NCBI RefSeq assembly: GCF_000375485.1
Contig: NZ_AQXE01000012.1
Span: 36,918 to 100,917, forward strand
Origin: Desulfovibrio oxyclinae DSM 11498
Lineage (GTDB): Bacteria > Desulfobacterota > Desulfovibrionia > Desulfovibrionales > Desulfovibrionaceae
Direction: 5' to 3'
DNA: 64,000 bases
Of the stretch, positions 19,140-29,316 are shown piece after piece. The number at the start of each line of letters is the position of its first letter. Within the stretch, counting starts at the first letter, position 1. The translations under genes were made by a program, and so were the position numbers. The notes beneath the pieces were generated by a model. The model ran no database searches. It saw only the letters and a program-made list of their open reading frames with translations, and had not been told where the DNA came from.

Positions 19140-21398
19140 TTAGTTGAGGTTGGATTCCGCCACAATCCTGCGCACCAGCCTCGGGATGTCGAGGATGAGC
19201 GCGATGGAGCCGTCACCCTTGATGGTGGCTCCGGAGATGCCTTCCACGTCCTTATAGACCCGGCTGAGGCTCTTGATGACCGTCTGGTGCTCGCCGATGA
19301 CCGTGTCCACGACAATGCCGATGCGGCTGCCCTCCACGCCGGTGATGACGATCTGCTCGATGGGCGGGCTCTCGCCCTCCACCTCGAAAAATTCACGAAG
19401 ATGCACGTATGGCACGATCTCCCCACGCAGATACATGATGCGCTGCCCGGATTCGTCCTCGTTGCGATCCACGTTGGAAAGCTCCACGCACTCCTCGACC
19501 AGCGAAAGCGGAATGACGTAGTACTCGTCCTCCACCCGCACCTGAAGGCCGTCGATGATCGCCAGCGTCAGCGGCAGGCGCACCGTGATGGTGGTGCCCT
19601 TGCCCGGCGCGCTGTCGATGTCGATGGTGCCGCGCAGGCTGTCGATGGCCCGCTTCACGACGTCCATTCCCACACCGCGTCCCGAGACGTTGGTCACCTT
19701 GTCGGCGGTGGAAAAACCCGCTTCGAAGATGAGCTTGAAAATTTCCTTTCGGCTCAGGTCCGCATCGGGTGCGATGAGTTCCCGCTCCACGGCCTTGGCC
19801 CTGATCACGTCCGGGTCCATGCCCTTGCCGTCGTCAGTAATGCGGATCAGCACTTCGCCGCCCGAGTGTTCAGCCGAGAGCAGGATCATGCCGCTTCTGG
19901 GCTTGCCGGACGCCTCGCGCTCCGCGGGCTGTTCGATACCGTGGTCTATGCTGTTGCGAAGCAGGTGCACGAGAGGGTCATTCAGCCGCTCGATGACGGT
20001 CTTGTCCAGCTCGGTTTCGGCACCGTTCGTGGAAAGCGTTATCTCCTTTCCAAGGTCGGCGGAGAGGTCACGGACCAGTCTTCTGAACTTACTGAAGGTG
20101 GTGCCGATGGGCAGCATGCGGATGCCGAGGGTGGAATCGCGCAATTCGTCGGAGAGCCTTTCGAGCTCTTCGGAAAGTCCCGTGAGCGTCGGGTCGGACC
20201 GCTCGCTGACCACCTGGGAAATCTGTGCCTGAACGATGACCAGTTCGCCCACGAGGTCCACGAGATAGTCCAGCTTTTCCGCCGCGACACGAATGCTGGA
20301 CACAGCCTCCTGACGCTGCTTGCTGGCGGCTGTCTCGCGGCTCTTCTTCTGGTCCTTCACCGCGCTGTCCACATCTTCGGGCTTGACCACGCCCTTTCGC
20401 ACGAGAATATCTCCCAGCCGATCGCGTTCCTCGCGCTCTTCCTCATCCATGATCGAGGTTTCGGGAGTCCCCCCGGTCGGCTCGGAAGGCTTGGTATCTT
20501 CAACCTTCTCCGGCGCTTCCGGCGTCTCCGAGGCCTCCACGACGATGTCTGCTCCGGCAGGTTCTTCGGCTGCGGCCTCAGGCTGTGTTTCGACGCTTTC
20601 GGTCGTCTCGGCACTCTCTTCCGGCTCGGGCGTCCGTTCTGCGACGTGTGTCGCCGCCGCAGGAATTTCTTCCTCCGCAGCGTACTGCGTCACCTCTATG
20701 TCGATGTCGGCATCCGTGAAAAGGAAAATGTCCTGAATGTCATCTTCACCCTTGGGCGTATCCAGCCGGATTTCCCACCCCTGAACGCCGGGGACGTCAC
20801 CGGGACCGGTGCGGACGGACAGTTCACCGAGCCGTTCCAATTCCGAGAGAACCGGCTCCAAGGTCTCCCTGTCCGCAGCGCCTTCCGAACGCGGGGCGAT
20901 CCGCAGGATGAAATAATTGGGCGCACTCTGCGCTTCGGGTTCCGGGATTTCTTCGCCAGCCTGCTCTTCGGGAGCAGCTTCTGCAGGCGCTTCGGGGGCG
21001 GCATCCTCAACCGGCTCGTTGGCGACCAGTCGTTTCAGACCAGCGAGGATGGACTCCATTTCCTCCGGGGCGATCTCCACGTCCGAGCCGGCATTGTCGA
21101 GCATCTTCTGGATCTGGTCCCGCGCACGGAACACGAGGCTGATCAGGTCTGTACTGACGTTCAGTTCTTCGGAACGCACGAGATCCAGCACCGTTTCCAC
21201 TTCGTGGGTAAATTCGGCGATGTCGTCGAATCCGAACATGGAGCCGGAGCCCTTGATGGTATGCAACGTTCTGAAGACCCGGTTGACGAGGTCCATATCC
21301 TCCGGGCTTTCCTCAAGTTCCAGCAGCGCGCCCTCCAGTTCCCCCAGAAGGTCATAGGCTTCCTCTTTGAATATCTGCCGGTTCAGATCGTCGGACAT
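19140..21398 (-). CDS. cheA: Chemotaxis histidine kinase CheA
   Basis: This is the central kinase of chemotaxis, coupling receptor state to CheY and CheB. Domains in the 752-aa protein: HPt with H46 in TLHTIKGSGSMF; a long acidic low-complexity linker (about 135-315) containing a small ordered segment at about 165-235; dimerisation P3; HATPase with NSIDHG, DDGKGMD and GRGVGMD; and a C-terminal CheW-like domain ending near residue 745. Unusually, at 328-350 before P3 there is LGDILVRKGVVKPEDV, a repeat typical of the MshEN/GspE N-terminal domain that in some proteins binds c-di-GMP. It lies between the H-NOX receptor gene and cheB. Confidence 0.95.
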   Translation of the reverse strand: MSDDLNRQIFKEEAYDLLGELEGALLELEESPEDMDLVNRVFRTLHTIKGSGSMFGFDDIAEFTHEVETVLDLVRSEELNVSTDLISLVFRARDQIQKMLDNAGSDVEIAPEEMESILAGLKRLVANEPVEDAAPEAPAEAAPEEQAGEEIPEPEAQSAPNYFILRIAPRSEGAADRETLEPVLSELERLGELSVRTGPGDVPGVQGWEIRLDTPKGEDDIQDIFLFTDADIDIEVTQYAAEEEIPAAATHVAERTPEPEESAETTESVETQPEAAAEEPAGADIVVEASETPEAPEKVEDTKPSEPTGGTPETSIMDEEEREERDRLGDILVRKGVVKPEDVDSAVKDQKKSRETAASKQRQEAVSSIRVAAEKLDYLVDLVGELVIVQAQISQVVSERSDPTLTGLSEELERLSDELRDSTLGIRMLPIGTTFSKFRRLVRDLSADLGKEITLSTNGAETELDKTVIERLNDPLVHLLRNSIDHGIEQPAEREASGKPRSGMILLSAEHSGGEVLIRITDDGKGMDPDVIRAKAVERELIAPDADLSRKEIFKLIFEAGFSTADKVTNVSGRGVGMDVVKRAIDSLRGTIDIDSAPGKGTTITVRLPLTLAIIDGLQVRVEDEYYVIPLSLVEECVELSNVDRNEDESGQRIMYLRGEIVPYVHLREFFEVEGESPPIEQIVITGVEGSRIGIVVDTVIGEHQTVIKSLSRVYKDVEGISGATIKGDGSIALILDIPRLVRRIVAESNLN

Positions 21399-21482
21399 CG
21401 GGACAGGCTCCTTGAAACGAAACGTGGGACTTTTGATTCTGACAAACTACCGTAGCGCATGAATCTGGCCGGTGCCAGTGCG

Positions 21483-23585
21483 TTATTTTTTACCAAGGAA
21501 GCGGATTTCCGCACGTGCGGTCTCACTGTCGAACGGCGTGACCTTCACGGAAATCTTTTCGCCCTTGAAGTCTGCGGCTCCCTGCAGGATGCCCTCGAAG
21601 TAATCGAAAAGGCCGCGACCGGAGCGGTAGTTCATGAACAGCGAGTCGCCCTTGTCCTCGTAGGTGAACTTGGGCGGCTTGATGCCGGGCACATCCTTGG
21701 TGAGCTGGGCGTGCAGCTCGTTCATGCGCAGGAAGAATTCCTTGAGTGACTCGTCCTTGAAGTGACGCTTGTACATCTTGTAGAACTGGCCGACGGTGAA
21801 ACGGCCCAGCTGGAGGAAAAATTCTCTGGGCGTACCGCCGACCTTCGCGGCTACGGTTTCCGCCATCTGATTCAAGACCGTGTCAGGATAGCTGCCCGTG
21901 GGCAGGAAAACGGGGTTGCCCAGCTCCTGCTGCATATGGTCGTACACGGCCTGACCGAACTTTTCCTTGACGAAATTCTGCGTGATCTTGGGCAGGATCC
22001 CCTTCATGACGCCGTCGGACTGTCGCAGCTTGGACTGGTCGCTGTCGCCGCTGAAGTCCATGGACACCGTGAGCAGTTCCTGCGCAAGCTCCGCCAGATC
22101 TCTTGTGGCACTCGCCGCCTGTCCGGCTCCTTCGTCTGCCTCCCGCGCGACAAGCGCAATGTCTTCAATGCTCTGGCCGATCTCTTCGGCTGCCGCGGAC
22201 TGTTCCTCGGCAGCGGTGGCGATCTGGGAAACACGGCTCACCATGTCCTCGATGCGGCCCATGATCTGCTGCAGGGATTCCCCTGCGCGGTTCGAAAGGT
22301 CGGTGCTTTCCTGCACTTCCTTTTCGGTCTGGGTCATGCTCGTCATGGCGTGATTGGACCGCTCCTGAATGGTGTGGATGGCTTCTTCAACTTCCTTGGT
22401 GGCGGTCATCGTCTTCTCGGCCAGCTTGCGCACTTCGTCGGCGACCACCGCAAAGCCGCGCCCGGCCTCGCCCGCCCGGGCCGCTTCGATGGCGGCGTTC
22501 AGGGCCAGCAGGTTGGTCTGGTCCGCGATGTCGTTGATGACGCCGATGATACGGCCGATTTCCTCGGCCTGTGAATCGAGCTGCCCCACCACTTGAGAAA
22601 GCTTCCCGGACGATTCCGAGACCTTATTGATGGACGTCACCGCCTGAGTGACCATGGAGACCCCTTCCTCGGCGGAAACGCGCGCTTCGTCGGCAGCCTT
22701 GGAAGTGGCCGAGGCGTTCTGCGCGACCTCCAGCACCGTGGCGGTCATTTCTTCCATGGCGGTTGCGACGGTGTCCGTCTGCCCGCTCTGCTTCTGGGCT
22801 CCGCGGGCCTGCTCGTCGGCAGAGGCCGAAAGCTCTTCGGAGGCCGACGCCACCCGCTCGGCAAGGTTGCTGATGTCTCTGCCCACGGCAAGAATGCGTT
22901 CCTGCTGTTCTTCAAGGCGCTTCTGCCCTTCCATGACGTCATGCAGATCAACGAACGAAGTAACCGCTCCTCTGATCGCCCCGTGATCATCATAGATGGG
23001 AGCCACAAAAACCTTGAGCCGATGCACGTTGCCGTTCCAGAAAGTGATGTCGGAAACGGTCTCTATCTCCTTGCCCGCCTCCAGAGCCTTGTCGGTCACG
23101 GCCTGACCTTCCCTGTTGTAGAAGGCCTTGCTCACGGTGAATCCGATCACCTGTTCACGCGGTTTTCCGAGCAGCTCGAAGACTGACTTGGTGGCAATGA
23201 CGATGCGCCCCTTGCGGTCGCAGACGAGAACGGGATTGCCCATCACCTGAAGAGCATTATAGTAAAAATGATGCTCATCGAGCATTTCGAGGCGCTTGTC
23301 CTCAAGAACATCCATCAGCCCCTGAAGCTCGGTCCCGCGGGCGGCTTCCTGCAGCTTGCTCAAATCCTCGTCCTTGGAAAGATCGGCGGCCATGGCCGTC
23401 AGCTTCGGAGCCGCAGAACGGGTGAAAAACAATGTCAGTGCGGCCAGCAGCGCGGCAGCTCCGGCGCAGCCGTAAATCAGGGCGCTCGAATCCATCGCGG
23501 CCCCACCCACGGCCCCCAGAGAAAGCAAAACAGTCATCATCGGCAGAAGAATTCCGGCCATACCTTTCCAGCCACCTGCAATCAT
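21483..23585 (-). CDS. Methyl-accepting chemotaxis protein with PAS and C-terminal H-NOX domain
   Basis: This is a chemoreceptor with a gas-binding heme domain. The 700-aa protein has an N-terminal pair of membrane helices (about 8-52) with almost no periplasmic part, a PAS domain (about 105-210), the MCP signalling hairpin (tip around [20 protein letters not shown]), and at 527-700 an H-NOX domain. The latter carries the proximal heme ligand H625 (ELHAQL, aligning with H105 of guanylate cyclase beta1), a PPKF proline, and the YxSxR heme-propionate motif at Y653, S655, R657. Y662 falls where the O2-stabilising Y140 of Thermoanaerobacter H-NOX lies. The start at 23585 has GGAGG 7 bases upstream. 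It leads the cheA-cheB operon. H-NOX/MCP fusions are known in anaerobes including Desulfovibrio. Confidence 0.88.
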   Translation of the reverse strand: MIAGGWKGMAGILLPMMTVLLSLGAVGGAAMDSSALIYGCAGAAALLAALTLFFTRSAAPKLTAMAADLSKDEDLSKLQEAARGTELQGLMDVLEDKRLEMLDEHHFYYNALQVMGNPVLVCDRKGRIVIATKSVFELLGKPREQVIGFTVSKAFYNREGQAVTDKALEAGKEIETVSDITFWNGNVHRLKVFVAPIYDDHGAIRGAVTSFVDLHDVMEGQKRLEEQQERILAVGRDISNLAERVASASEELSASADEQARGAQKQSGQTDTVATAMEEMTATVLEVAQNASATSKAADEARVSAEEGVSMVTQAVTSINKVSESSGKLSQVVGQLDSQAEEIGRIIGVINDIADQTNLLALNAAIEAARAGEAGRGFAVVADEVRKLAEKTMTATKEVEEAIHTIQERSNHAMTSMTQTEKEVQESTDLSNRAGESLQQIMGRIEDMVSRVSQIATAAEEQSAAAEEIGQSIEDIALVAREADEGAGQAASATRDLAELAQELLTVSMDFSGDSDQSKLRQSDGVMKGILPKITQNFVKEKFGQAVYDHMQQELGNPVFLPTGSYPDTVLNQMAETVAAKVGGTPREFFLQLGRFTVGQFYKMYKRHFKDESLKEFFLRMNELHAQLTKDVPGIKPPKFTYEDKGDSLFMNYRSGRGLFDYFEGILQGAADFKGEKISVKVTPFDSETARAEIRFLGKK

Positions 23586-23743
23586 TATTATTCCTCCGTA
23601 GCAAGAGCACTGCGACAATGCCGCAAGAGAACGTGAACGTTCATGGGATACTGTTCATTTCTGTACTTTCAATCATGTGGAATTGCAACGCGAGAAGGGA
23701 AAAAAAGGGTGAAAATAACCCCTTAGACACACAATGTTTGCGC

Positions 23744-23774
23744 AAAAGAAAAGGCCCCCGGGTTGCCGGGAGCC
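23744..23774 (-). terminator. Terminator after the DUF2062 gene
   Basis: Read on the minus strand, GGCTCCCGG CAAC CCGGGGGCC forms a 9-bp stem (one mismatch) followed by TTTTCTTTT. A second, weaker hairpin with a longer T run follows at about 23697-23722. Confidence 0.7.
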
Positions 23775-23790
23775 TGTAGTGACTCGGGAG

Positions 23791-24312
23791 TTATTGACGC
23801 GTTCGCTTCCTGAGCATTCGCAGCGCCTTTTGCTTGCGATATTTCCTCACTGCATAGAGGGTGACGAAATAGACCAGCAGCGCAGCCGGTATCCCCACCA
23901 GCAGGCCGCCCGCCAGCATGACGCTGAACATGCCCCAGCCCGTCTCGATGAGTTGTTCCATTTCCAGCTTGCCCGGGTCGAACACGATCCCTTCCACGGG
24001 CAGCACGGTCTTGCCGACCATGAACAGGAAATAGTAGAACGGCACCATGGTGAAAATATTGGAATAGCAGGTGGCAAGCCATGCGGTGAGCTTGTTGACC
24101 CGCATGACAAAGGCCAGCGCGATTACCGTGACGCTCTGAAACGGCAGAATGGGCAGCGCGCCGATAAACACGCCAAGCGCCATGGCCATTGCCAGATTTC
24201 GTGCTGACGACTTCTGACGCAGAACCCGCAGATACCAGTAGCGCGAAAGCCGTTTCAAATCGATCCAGAGCCGCTTTACGCGCCCTGCGTCCAGATATCT
24301 GCGTCTGCTCAT
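23791..24312 (-). CDS. DUF2062 integral membrane protein
   Basis: The 173-aa protein belongs to DUF2062: a basic N-terminus, then the family-typical small-residue helix (AMAMALGVFIGALPILPFQ), further helices near 70-100 and 125-150, and a very basic C-terminus (about 155-173). It is an inner-membrane protein of unknown function. In some genomes DUF2062 is fused to glycosyltransferases. It follows fusA2 by 7 bases on the same strand and could be the last gene of the trxA-trxB-bamD-unknown-fusA2 operon; a terminator follows. Confidence 0.75.
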   Translation of the reverse strand: MSRRRYLDAGRVKRLWIDLKRLSRYWYLRVLRQKSSARNLAMAMALGVFIGALPILPFQSVTVIALAFVMRVNKLTAWLATCYSNIFTMVPFYYFLFMVGKTVLPVEGIVFDPGKLEMEQLIETGWGMFSVMLAGGLLVGIPAALLVYFVTLYAVRKYRKQKALRMLRKRTRQ

Positions 24313-24319
24313 TGATAGT

Positions 24320-26368
24320 CTAATCCAAAACGTCGAACCGGTCGAACTTCATGACGAACCCGGCCCTGCCCTGCGTGGCCGAGCGCAGATCCGTCGAAAA
24401 ACCGAAAAGCGATGCCAGCGGTGCGTCGCCGGTAACCAGCTTCTGTCCCGCGCGATCCACCATGTTGCCGACACGGGCGCCCTTGCTGCCCATGAGGCTG
24501 ATGACTTCGCCAACAAACTCTTCAGGCACGGAGATTTCCACTCCCATGATGGGTTCGAGCATCTTCGGCCCGGAGTCGCGCAACGCGCTGCGAACCGCCA
24601 TGGATGCCGCCATGCGGTATCCTGCGGGGGAAGAATCGCCTTCCTTCTTGCGCAGGCCCAGCACCCGCACACGCACATCCTGTACGGGATAGCCCTTGAC
24701 CACGCCGCTCTGGAGCGCGTCGTCCACGCCTTCTGACACGGCTGCGAGCCATGCGTCCGACCAGAGATCCGGGTCCACTTCAAAGCTGACTTCGCGCCCT
24801 TTGCCGCGTTCCAGCGGCTCCACGGAAAGCCGGACGCAACCGTAATGCACGACCTCGCCCAGTTCGCGGTCGAATTCCTCCTCGGCCTCGGCCTTGGCGC
24901 CGGGGGTTTCGAGATAGACCACCTGCGGTTTCCCGGTACGGGGCTCAAGGGAATACTCGCGACGCAACCGCTCCAGCACCACTTCAAGATGCAACTCGCC
25001 CATCCCGGAAAGGATGACCTGACCGGTCTCCTCTTCCTCCTCAACCACGAGGGTGGGATCCTCGAGCAGGAACTTCTGGAGCACTTCCTCCAGCTTGTCC
25101 CCCTCTTCCGAATTGCGCGGCTCAATGGCCACGGAGATGACCGGTTTGTATTCGTCGATGCGTTCCAGCAATGCGGGGGATTCTTCAAGGCTGAGGGTAT
25201 CCCCGGTGCGCGCGAACTTCATTCCCGCTGCGGCGACGATGTCCCCGGCAAAGGCGGTTTCGAGCTTTTCCTTTCGCCCGGCGTGCAGGTGGAACAGGCG
25301 AGCTACCCGCTCCTGCTTGCCCTGCGTGGCGTTGTAAACCGTATCTCCGGCGTCGATGCTACCGGAATAGACGCGGATGAAGGCCAGTTTGCGACCGGAA
25401 TCCATGGCGACCTTGAAGACGAGTCCGGCAAGCGGCCCCTTGGTGTCGCATTCGTAGGAAACCGTATTGTGCGTTTCCTCGTCGGTGGCCAGCGCCGGCG
25501 GCGTTTCCAGCGGACTGGGAAGATAGTAGCCCACCCCGTCCACAACGGGCTGCACGCCGCAATTCTTGAGCGCGGATCCGGCAAAAACCGGCACTATCTC
25601 CCGCCTGAGCGTGAGTTCCCGCAGGGCCTTGCGGATGCGGTCGGCCGGGACTTCCTCGCCGCCGAGGTACAGATCAAGCAGTTCCTCGTCCACCTCGGAC
25701 GCGGTCTCCACAAGCCGCTCGCGCCATTCGGAAAATCGCCCGACTTCTTCGTCGGTCAGGTCGTATTTCTCCACCACCGAACCCTGCTCACCGGTAAATT
25801 CCAGCCGCTTGAGTTCAATGAGGTCGAAAACGCCCCGAAAATCCTGTCCTTCCCCATCGGGTACGGTCACCGGAACAGGATTGGCCTTGAGTTTGTTCAC
25901 CATGGAGTCCAGAACGGCGGTGAAATCCGCGCCGAGCCGGTCCATCTTGTTCACGAAGGCGATCTTGGGCACGCGATAGCGCTCAGACTGCCTCCAGACC
26001 GTTTCGGACTGCGGCTCCACGCCGCTTACGGCACAGAAAACGCCCACCGCGCCGTCGAGGACGCGCAGGGAACGTTCCACCTCGATGGTGAAGTCCACGT
26101 GTCCCGGCGTGTCGATGATATTGACCGTGCTGTCCTTCCAGAGGCAGGTGGTCACGGCCGAGGTGATGGTGATGCCCCGTTCCTGCTCTTCGGGCATGTA
26201 GTCCATGGTGGCGGTGCCTTCATGAACCTCGCCGATGCGATGAATTTTGCCCGAATAGTAGAGAATACGCTCCGTCAGCGTAGTCTTGCCGGCGTCGATG
26301 TGGGCAATGACGCCGATGTTGCGGAGCTTTTCCAGAAACTTGCGAGTCGGTCCCTTCGCTTTGCTCAC
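24320..26368 (-). CDS. fusA: Elongation factor G homologue (EF-G2 type)
   Basis: This translational GTPase catalyses ribosome translocation or, for second copies, ribosome recycling or a stress role. The 682-aa protein has the G1 motif AHIDAGKTT, switch residues RGITITSA, G3 DTPGHVDF, G4 NKMD, domain II (about 300-390), and domains III-V with [10 protein letters not shown]. It is slightly shorter than canonical EF-G (about 695) and diverges in domain IV ([13 protein letters not shown]), which suggests a second paralogue rather than the str-operon copy. Neither rpsL nor rpsG is nearby, supporting this. The preceding unknown gene overlaps its start by 4 bases (ATGA). Confidence 0.85.
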   Translation of the reverse strand: MSKAKGPTRKFLEKLRNIGVIAHIDAGKTTLTERILYYSGKIHRIGEVHEGTATMDYMPEEQERGITITSAVTTCLWKDSTVNIIDTPGHVDFTIEVERSLRVLDGAVGVFCAVSGVEPQSETVWRQSERYRVPKIAFVNKMDRLGADFTAVLDSMVNKLKANPVPVTVPDGEGQDFRGVFDLIELKRLEFTGEQGSVVEKYDLTDEEVGRFSEWRERLVETASEVDEELLDLYLGGEEVPADRIRKALRELTLRREIVPVFAGSALKNCGVQPVVDGVGYYLPSPLETPPALATDEETHNTVSYECDTKGPLAGLVFKVAMDSGRKLAFIRVYSGSIDAGDTVYNATQGKQERVARLFHLHAGRKEKLETAFAGDIVAAAGMKFARTGDTLSLEESPALLERIDEYKPVISVAIEPRNSEEGDKLEEVLQKFLLEDPTLVVEEEEETGQVILSGMGELHLEVVLERLRREYSLEPRTGKPQVVYLETPGAKAEAEEEFDRELGEVVHYGCVRLSVEPLERGKGREVSFEVDPDLWSDAWLAAVSEGVDDALQSGVVKGYPVQDVRVRVLGLRKKEGDSSPAGYRMAASMAVRSALRDSGPKMLEPIMGVEISVPEEFVGEVISLMGSKGARVGNMVDRAGQKLVTGDAPLASLFGFSTDLRSATQGRAGFVMKFDRFDVLD

Positions 26369-27159
26369 GATAGTCCTCCGAGTGTCCAGCGGGTGCGGTT
26401 CGTCAGAAAGAGATCACGAGACATGGTAGTATGGACCCAGCAGGCTTCCATGCCCGGCCCGGCGAGGAAATCGGCCTCGAAGACCAGGTCACTGAAAACC
26501 GCCTTGAGGGGTGCGCCCTTCATGCCTTCCAGTTCCTCGGGCGAGTCCACGCGGACCACGCCTTCGGGATGCATGAAGTCGAGTGCGTCCATGTCCGGCC
26601 CGCCCCCGACGACGCACGCGGGGGTTCCGGGATCCCGCCAGACGGTCAGCCCCGGATGTCCGCCAAAGTCGGTAATCGCGTCGCCGAGACACAGGACGAC
26701 GCCGCGCGCCCCTGTATCGGAAAAATTCTTGAGAAGAGAAAGCAGTTCGCCTTCCGACAGCTCGGCCGCGTCTTCCTGACCGGCCAGTTCGAGGGCGGTA
26801 AGCTGGCTCTGCGTCCAGCCGCTGCCGGTGTGCACTGCCAACACGCCGGAAACGCCAGAGGCCAGCGCCGGAACGAGTGCAGAGAGCAGACGCGCGGGCG
26901 AAGGAGCCGCATCGTCCGTCACGAGCACGCAGTAATCCGCCGGAGCCTCTACTGTCTCCACGGAGAAACCGGCACGGTACTCATGCGAACAGGCCCGGGA
27001 ACGATGGGGTTCGGGTCCCCACCATTCCCAGGCCCGGGCTATGCATGTCTTGAGAAGCGCACGCCTGTGCGGCGGCGTCGCTTCATAGGCATCGGCAAAA
27101 CGGTCGTCCTCGGGTGCCCGCTCCGCCAGCCATTCGGGAAACGTAAAACCATGATTCAT
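26365..27159 (-). CDS. Unknown protein coupled to EF-G2
   Basis: I do not recognise this 264-aa protein. It is soluble, acidic and leucine/alanine rich, with a short Trp-rich N-terminal region ([30 protein letters not shown]). It then has alternating hydrophobic strands and helices ([56 protein letters not shown]) that look like a Rossmann-type alpha/beta fold. The layout loosely recalls NAD-dependent dehydrogenases such as histidinol dehydrogenase, but no catalytic signature is visible. Its stop overlaps the fusA2 start by 4 bases and it lies 30 bases after bamD, so it is translated with EF-G2. Confidence 0.55.
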   Translation of the reverse strand: MNHGFTFPEWLAERAPEDDRFADAYEATPPHRRALLKTCIARAWEWWGPEPHRSRACSHEYRAGFSVETVEAPADYCVLVTDDAAPSPARLLSALVPALASGVSGVLAVHTGSGWTQSQLTALELAGQEDAAELSEGELLSLLKNFSDTGARGVVLCLGDAITDFGGHPGLTVWRDPGTPACVVGGGPDMDALDFMHPEGVVRVDSPEELEGMKGAPLKAVFSDLVFEADFLAGPGMEACWVHTTMSRDLFLTNRTRWTLGGLS

Positions 27160-27189
27160 GTTCGTTCCCTTCGGCCCGTGGGGCCCGGG

Positions 27190-27924
27190 TTAAAGCCATT
27201 CTCGAAGCCAGAGGAACCAGCTGTCCTGAATCTGTAACCGTTCCTCTTCGGACAACGTCTTCTGGTATTCGAAATAGGCCTGTTTCGCCCGCTTGCCTGC
27301 GTAGTCACGAAGGTCCGGGATGTCCGAGAAGTTCTCCACCACATACTGATATCGGTGCCATGCCGGCCCAAATTCGCTGCGGGTGAAGAAGAAGTCGGCC
27401 ACGAACAGTTCGTGCTCCGCGAGAATGCGGCGGCAGCGCTTGATGTATTTCCGCGCTTTCTTGCCGTATTCGGTCTCGGGGTAGGCCTGTTCCACCCTGT
27501 AGAAGTATTCCAGGCCTTCCTTGATGTTATCCTGACGGCGGTCGATGGATTCGAACTGGTTGAGGTTGGCCATGCCGATCTGGAACAGAACATAGGGCAT
27601 CTGTTCGCTTCCGGGATGCATAGCCTCGAATTCCTTGTAGTTATCGACGGCCTGAATGTATTTTTCGTCCATGTAAAAGGCATCCGCCAGCCCCAGTTCG
27701 CCTTTGACGGCATAGGGGCTGAAGGGGAACCTGTCCTTCAGCTTGGCGAAGTAGTCCTGCGCGGCTTCATAATGCTCTTCCTGCATTGCATCGAGCCCCG
27801 CCTCATACAGTTCAAAGGCGGTGTCCTCGGGCGGCGGCAGGAAGTAGTAGTCTATGAGACTGCACCCCGACGCCAGCAGAACAAGCATGATGCAGCACGC
27901 CCTGAAGGCGGCGACAGCGCGCAT
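27190..27924 (-). CDS. bamD: Outer membrane protein assembly lipoprotein BamD
   Basis: BamD is an essential lipoprotein of the BAM complex that folds beta-barrel proteins into the outer membrane. The 244-aa protein has a lipoprotein signal with lipobox LASGC (C21) and a series of TPR-like helices: FELYEAGLDAMQEEHYEAAQ, LADAFYMDEKYIQAVDNY, VLFQIGMANL and YYRVEQAYPETEYGKKA-like segments (here FYRVEQAYPETEYGKKA). Length and TPR pattern match the BamD/ComL family. It lies 3 bases after trxB in a tight minus-strand operon. Confidence 0.9.
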   Translation of the reverse strand: MRAVAAFRACCIMLVLLASGCSLIDYYFLPPPEDTAFELYEAGLDAMQEEHYEAAQDYFAKLKDRFPFSPYAVKGELGLADAFYMDEKYIQAVDNYKEFEAMHPGSEQMPYVLFQIGMANLNQFESIDRRQDNIKEGLEYFYRVEQAYPETEYGKKARKYIKRCRRILAEHELFVADFFFTRSEFGPAWHRYQYVVENFSDIPDLRDYAGKRAKQAYFEYQKTLSEEERLQIQDSWFLWLREWL

Positions 27925-27927
27925 ACG

Positions 27928-28848
27928 CTAGTCCTCAAGCTGCTCGAGATAGCTGAACGCGGAAGTGGCGGCGGTGGCTCCGTCGCCCACTGCGGTGGCT
28001 ACCTGTCGGCAGAGTTTGGAACGAATGTCTCCCGCGGCGAAGATGCCCGGAATGTTGGTGAGCATTTCGTTATCGGTGAGAATGCCGTTCTGGTCGCGCT
28101 CGACCTCTTCCGGGACGAAGTCCATGATGGGCTCGAATCCCACGAAGATGAACACGCCGTCCACTTCGAGCGTGGAGGTTTCCCCGGTCTGGACGTTGCG
28201 CATGGCCACGCCCTTGACCTCGGTATCGCCGACGATCTCGTCCACGACGGTGCTGCGCACCACCTCGATCTTCTCGTTGGTGAAGCATTTGTCCTGATAA
28301 CAGACCGCGGCGCGGAAATCCTCGCGGCGGTGAATCAGATAGAGCTTGCGCACCAGACGGGCGAGATACAGGGACTCCTCAAGTGCGGAGTTGCCGCCGC
28401 CGATGACGGCCACGGTCCGGTCGCGATAGAAGTTGCCGTCGCACAGGGCGCAGTAGGATACGCCCCGGCCGATCATTTCCTGTTCGCCGGGGATACCCAG
28501 CTTGCGGTAACGGGCGCCGGTGGCGAGAATGATGGACTTGGTACGCACAACCTCGTCGCCCACAGTCATCTCGTGGAACGGCTTGCCGACCTTGATGGAC
28601 CGCACCTCGTCGTTGAGCATGTCATGAGGATACAGATCAAGCTGCTTGGAGAAATAATCCGCCAGCTGCCACCCTTCGAGCCCGTCTGGGAACCCGGGGT
28701 AGTTCTCGATCTTCTCGGTCATGAGCACCTGCCCACCGGGGGAGAGCTTCTCGACCATCGCGGTTTTCACGCCCGCGCGCAAAAGATAAAGGGCTGCCGT
28801 CATGCCTGCCGGCCCGCCCCCTATGACAACGGCGTCGTATTCACGCAT
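27928..28848 (-). CDS. trxB: Thioredoxin-disulfide reductase
   Basis: This flavoenzyme reduces thioredoxin with NAD(P)H. The 306-aa protein has the N-terminal FAD motif GGGPAGMTAALYLLR, the redox-active CALC pair in SYCALCDGNFYRD (canonical enzymes have CATC), a second GGGNSALEE dinucleotide motif and the C-terminal GIFAAGDIRSK. The NADPH-specificity loop reads HRREDFRA, close to the usual HRRDxFRA. It follows trxA after 4 bases, so reductase and substrate are co-expressed. Confidence 0.95.
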   Translation of the reverse strand: MREYDAVVIGGGPAGMTAALYLLRAGVKTAMVEKLSPGGQVLMTEKIENYPGFPDGLEGWQLADYFSKQLDLYPHDMLNDEVRSIKVGKPFHEMTVGDEVVRTKSIILATGARYRKLGIPGEQEMIGRGVSYCALCDGNFYRDRTVAVIGGGNSALEESLYLARLVRKLYLIHRREDFRAAVCYQDKCFTNEKIEVVRSTVVDEIVGDTEVKGVAMRNVQTGETSTLEVDGVFIFVGFEPIMDFVPEEVERDQNGILTDNEMLTNIPGIFAAGDIRSKLCRQVATAVGDGATAATSAFSYLEQLED

Positions 28849-28852
28849 GGAA

Positions 28853-29173
28853 TTACAGGGCCTTTTTAGTGATCATTTCCTTGATGCTGCTCTTGGAGAC
28901 AGCGCCGGTGCTCTGGTCCACCACTTCTCCGTCCTTGAACAGAATCAGGGTGGGGATGGCGCGAATGCCGTACTTGCCCGGGGTTCCGGAGTTTTCGTCC
29001 ACGTTCATCTTGAGCACTTTGACCTGACCTTCGTATTCGGTGGCCAGTTCGTCGATGACCGGACCCATTGCGCGGCACGGACCGCACCAGGGAGCCCAGA
29101 AATCGATCAGCACGGGAACGTCGCTCTTGAGTACTTCCTGTTCGAAGTTGGCGTCGGTGAGTTGTTCAGCCAT
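28853..29173 (-). CDS. trxA: Thioredoxin
   Basis: This is the general disulfide reductant of the cytoplasm, regenerated by the adjacent TrxB. The 106-aa protein has the WCGPC active site (in [14 protein letters not shown]) and the cis-proline segment [10 protein letters not shown]. The start at 29173 is chosen because AAAGGAG lies 8 bases upstream; a longer frame to 29254 adds unrelated residues. A strong promoter lies at 29257-29285. It is the first gene of the trxA-trxB-bamD-unknown-fusA2 group. Confidence 0.96.
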   Translation of the reverse strand: MAEQLTDANFEQEVLKSDVPVLIDFWAPWCGPCRAMGPVIDELATEYEGQVKVLKMNVDENSGTPGKYGIRAIPTLILFKDGEVVDQSTGAVSKSSIKEMITKKAL

Positions 29174-29256
29174 GAAATAGCTCCTTTCATTTTGTCCGGC
29201 GGCGCCGGTGTACTGTCTTTTTGTTCCTGCAAAAGAGCAGGTGAACCGAGTCAATA

Positions 29257-29285
29257 GAAATAGTGTCCCCTATGCGCCCTGTCAA
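29257..29285 (-). promoter_or_regulatory. Sigma-70 promoter of the trxA operon
   Basis: On the minus strand TTGACA (29285-29280) is separated by exactly 17 bases from TATTTC (29262-29257), about 84 bases upstream of the trxA start codon. Confidence 0.65.
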
Positions 29286-29316
29286 GCAGGAACGGGGAAA
29301 CACCCGCCTCTTCGGA

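Noticed and set aside
19287..21455. Long open frame on the plus strand opposite cheA (722 aa)
   Set aside because: Antisense shadow in a GC-rich gene; the product is histidine-rich without domain motifs, and cheA is well supported.
24845..26779. Long plus-strand frame opposite the EF-G gene (644 aa)
   Set aside because: No motifs and no ribosome-binding site; EF-G motifs on the minus strand are unequivocal.
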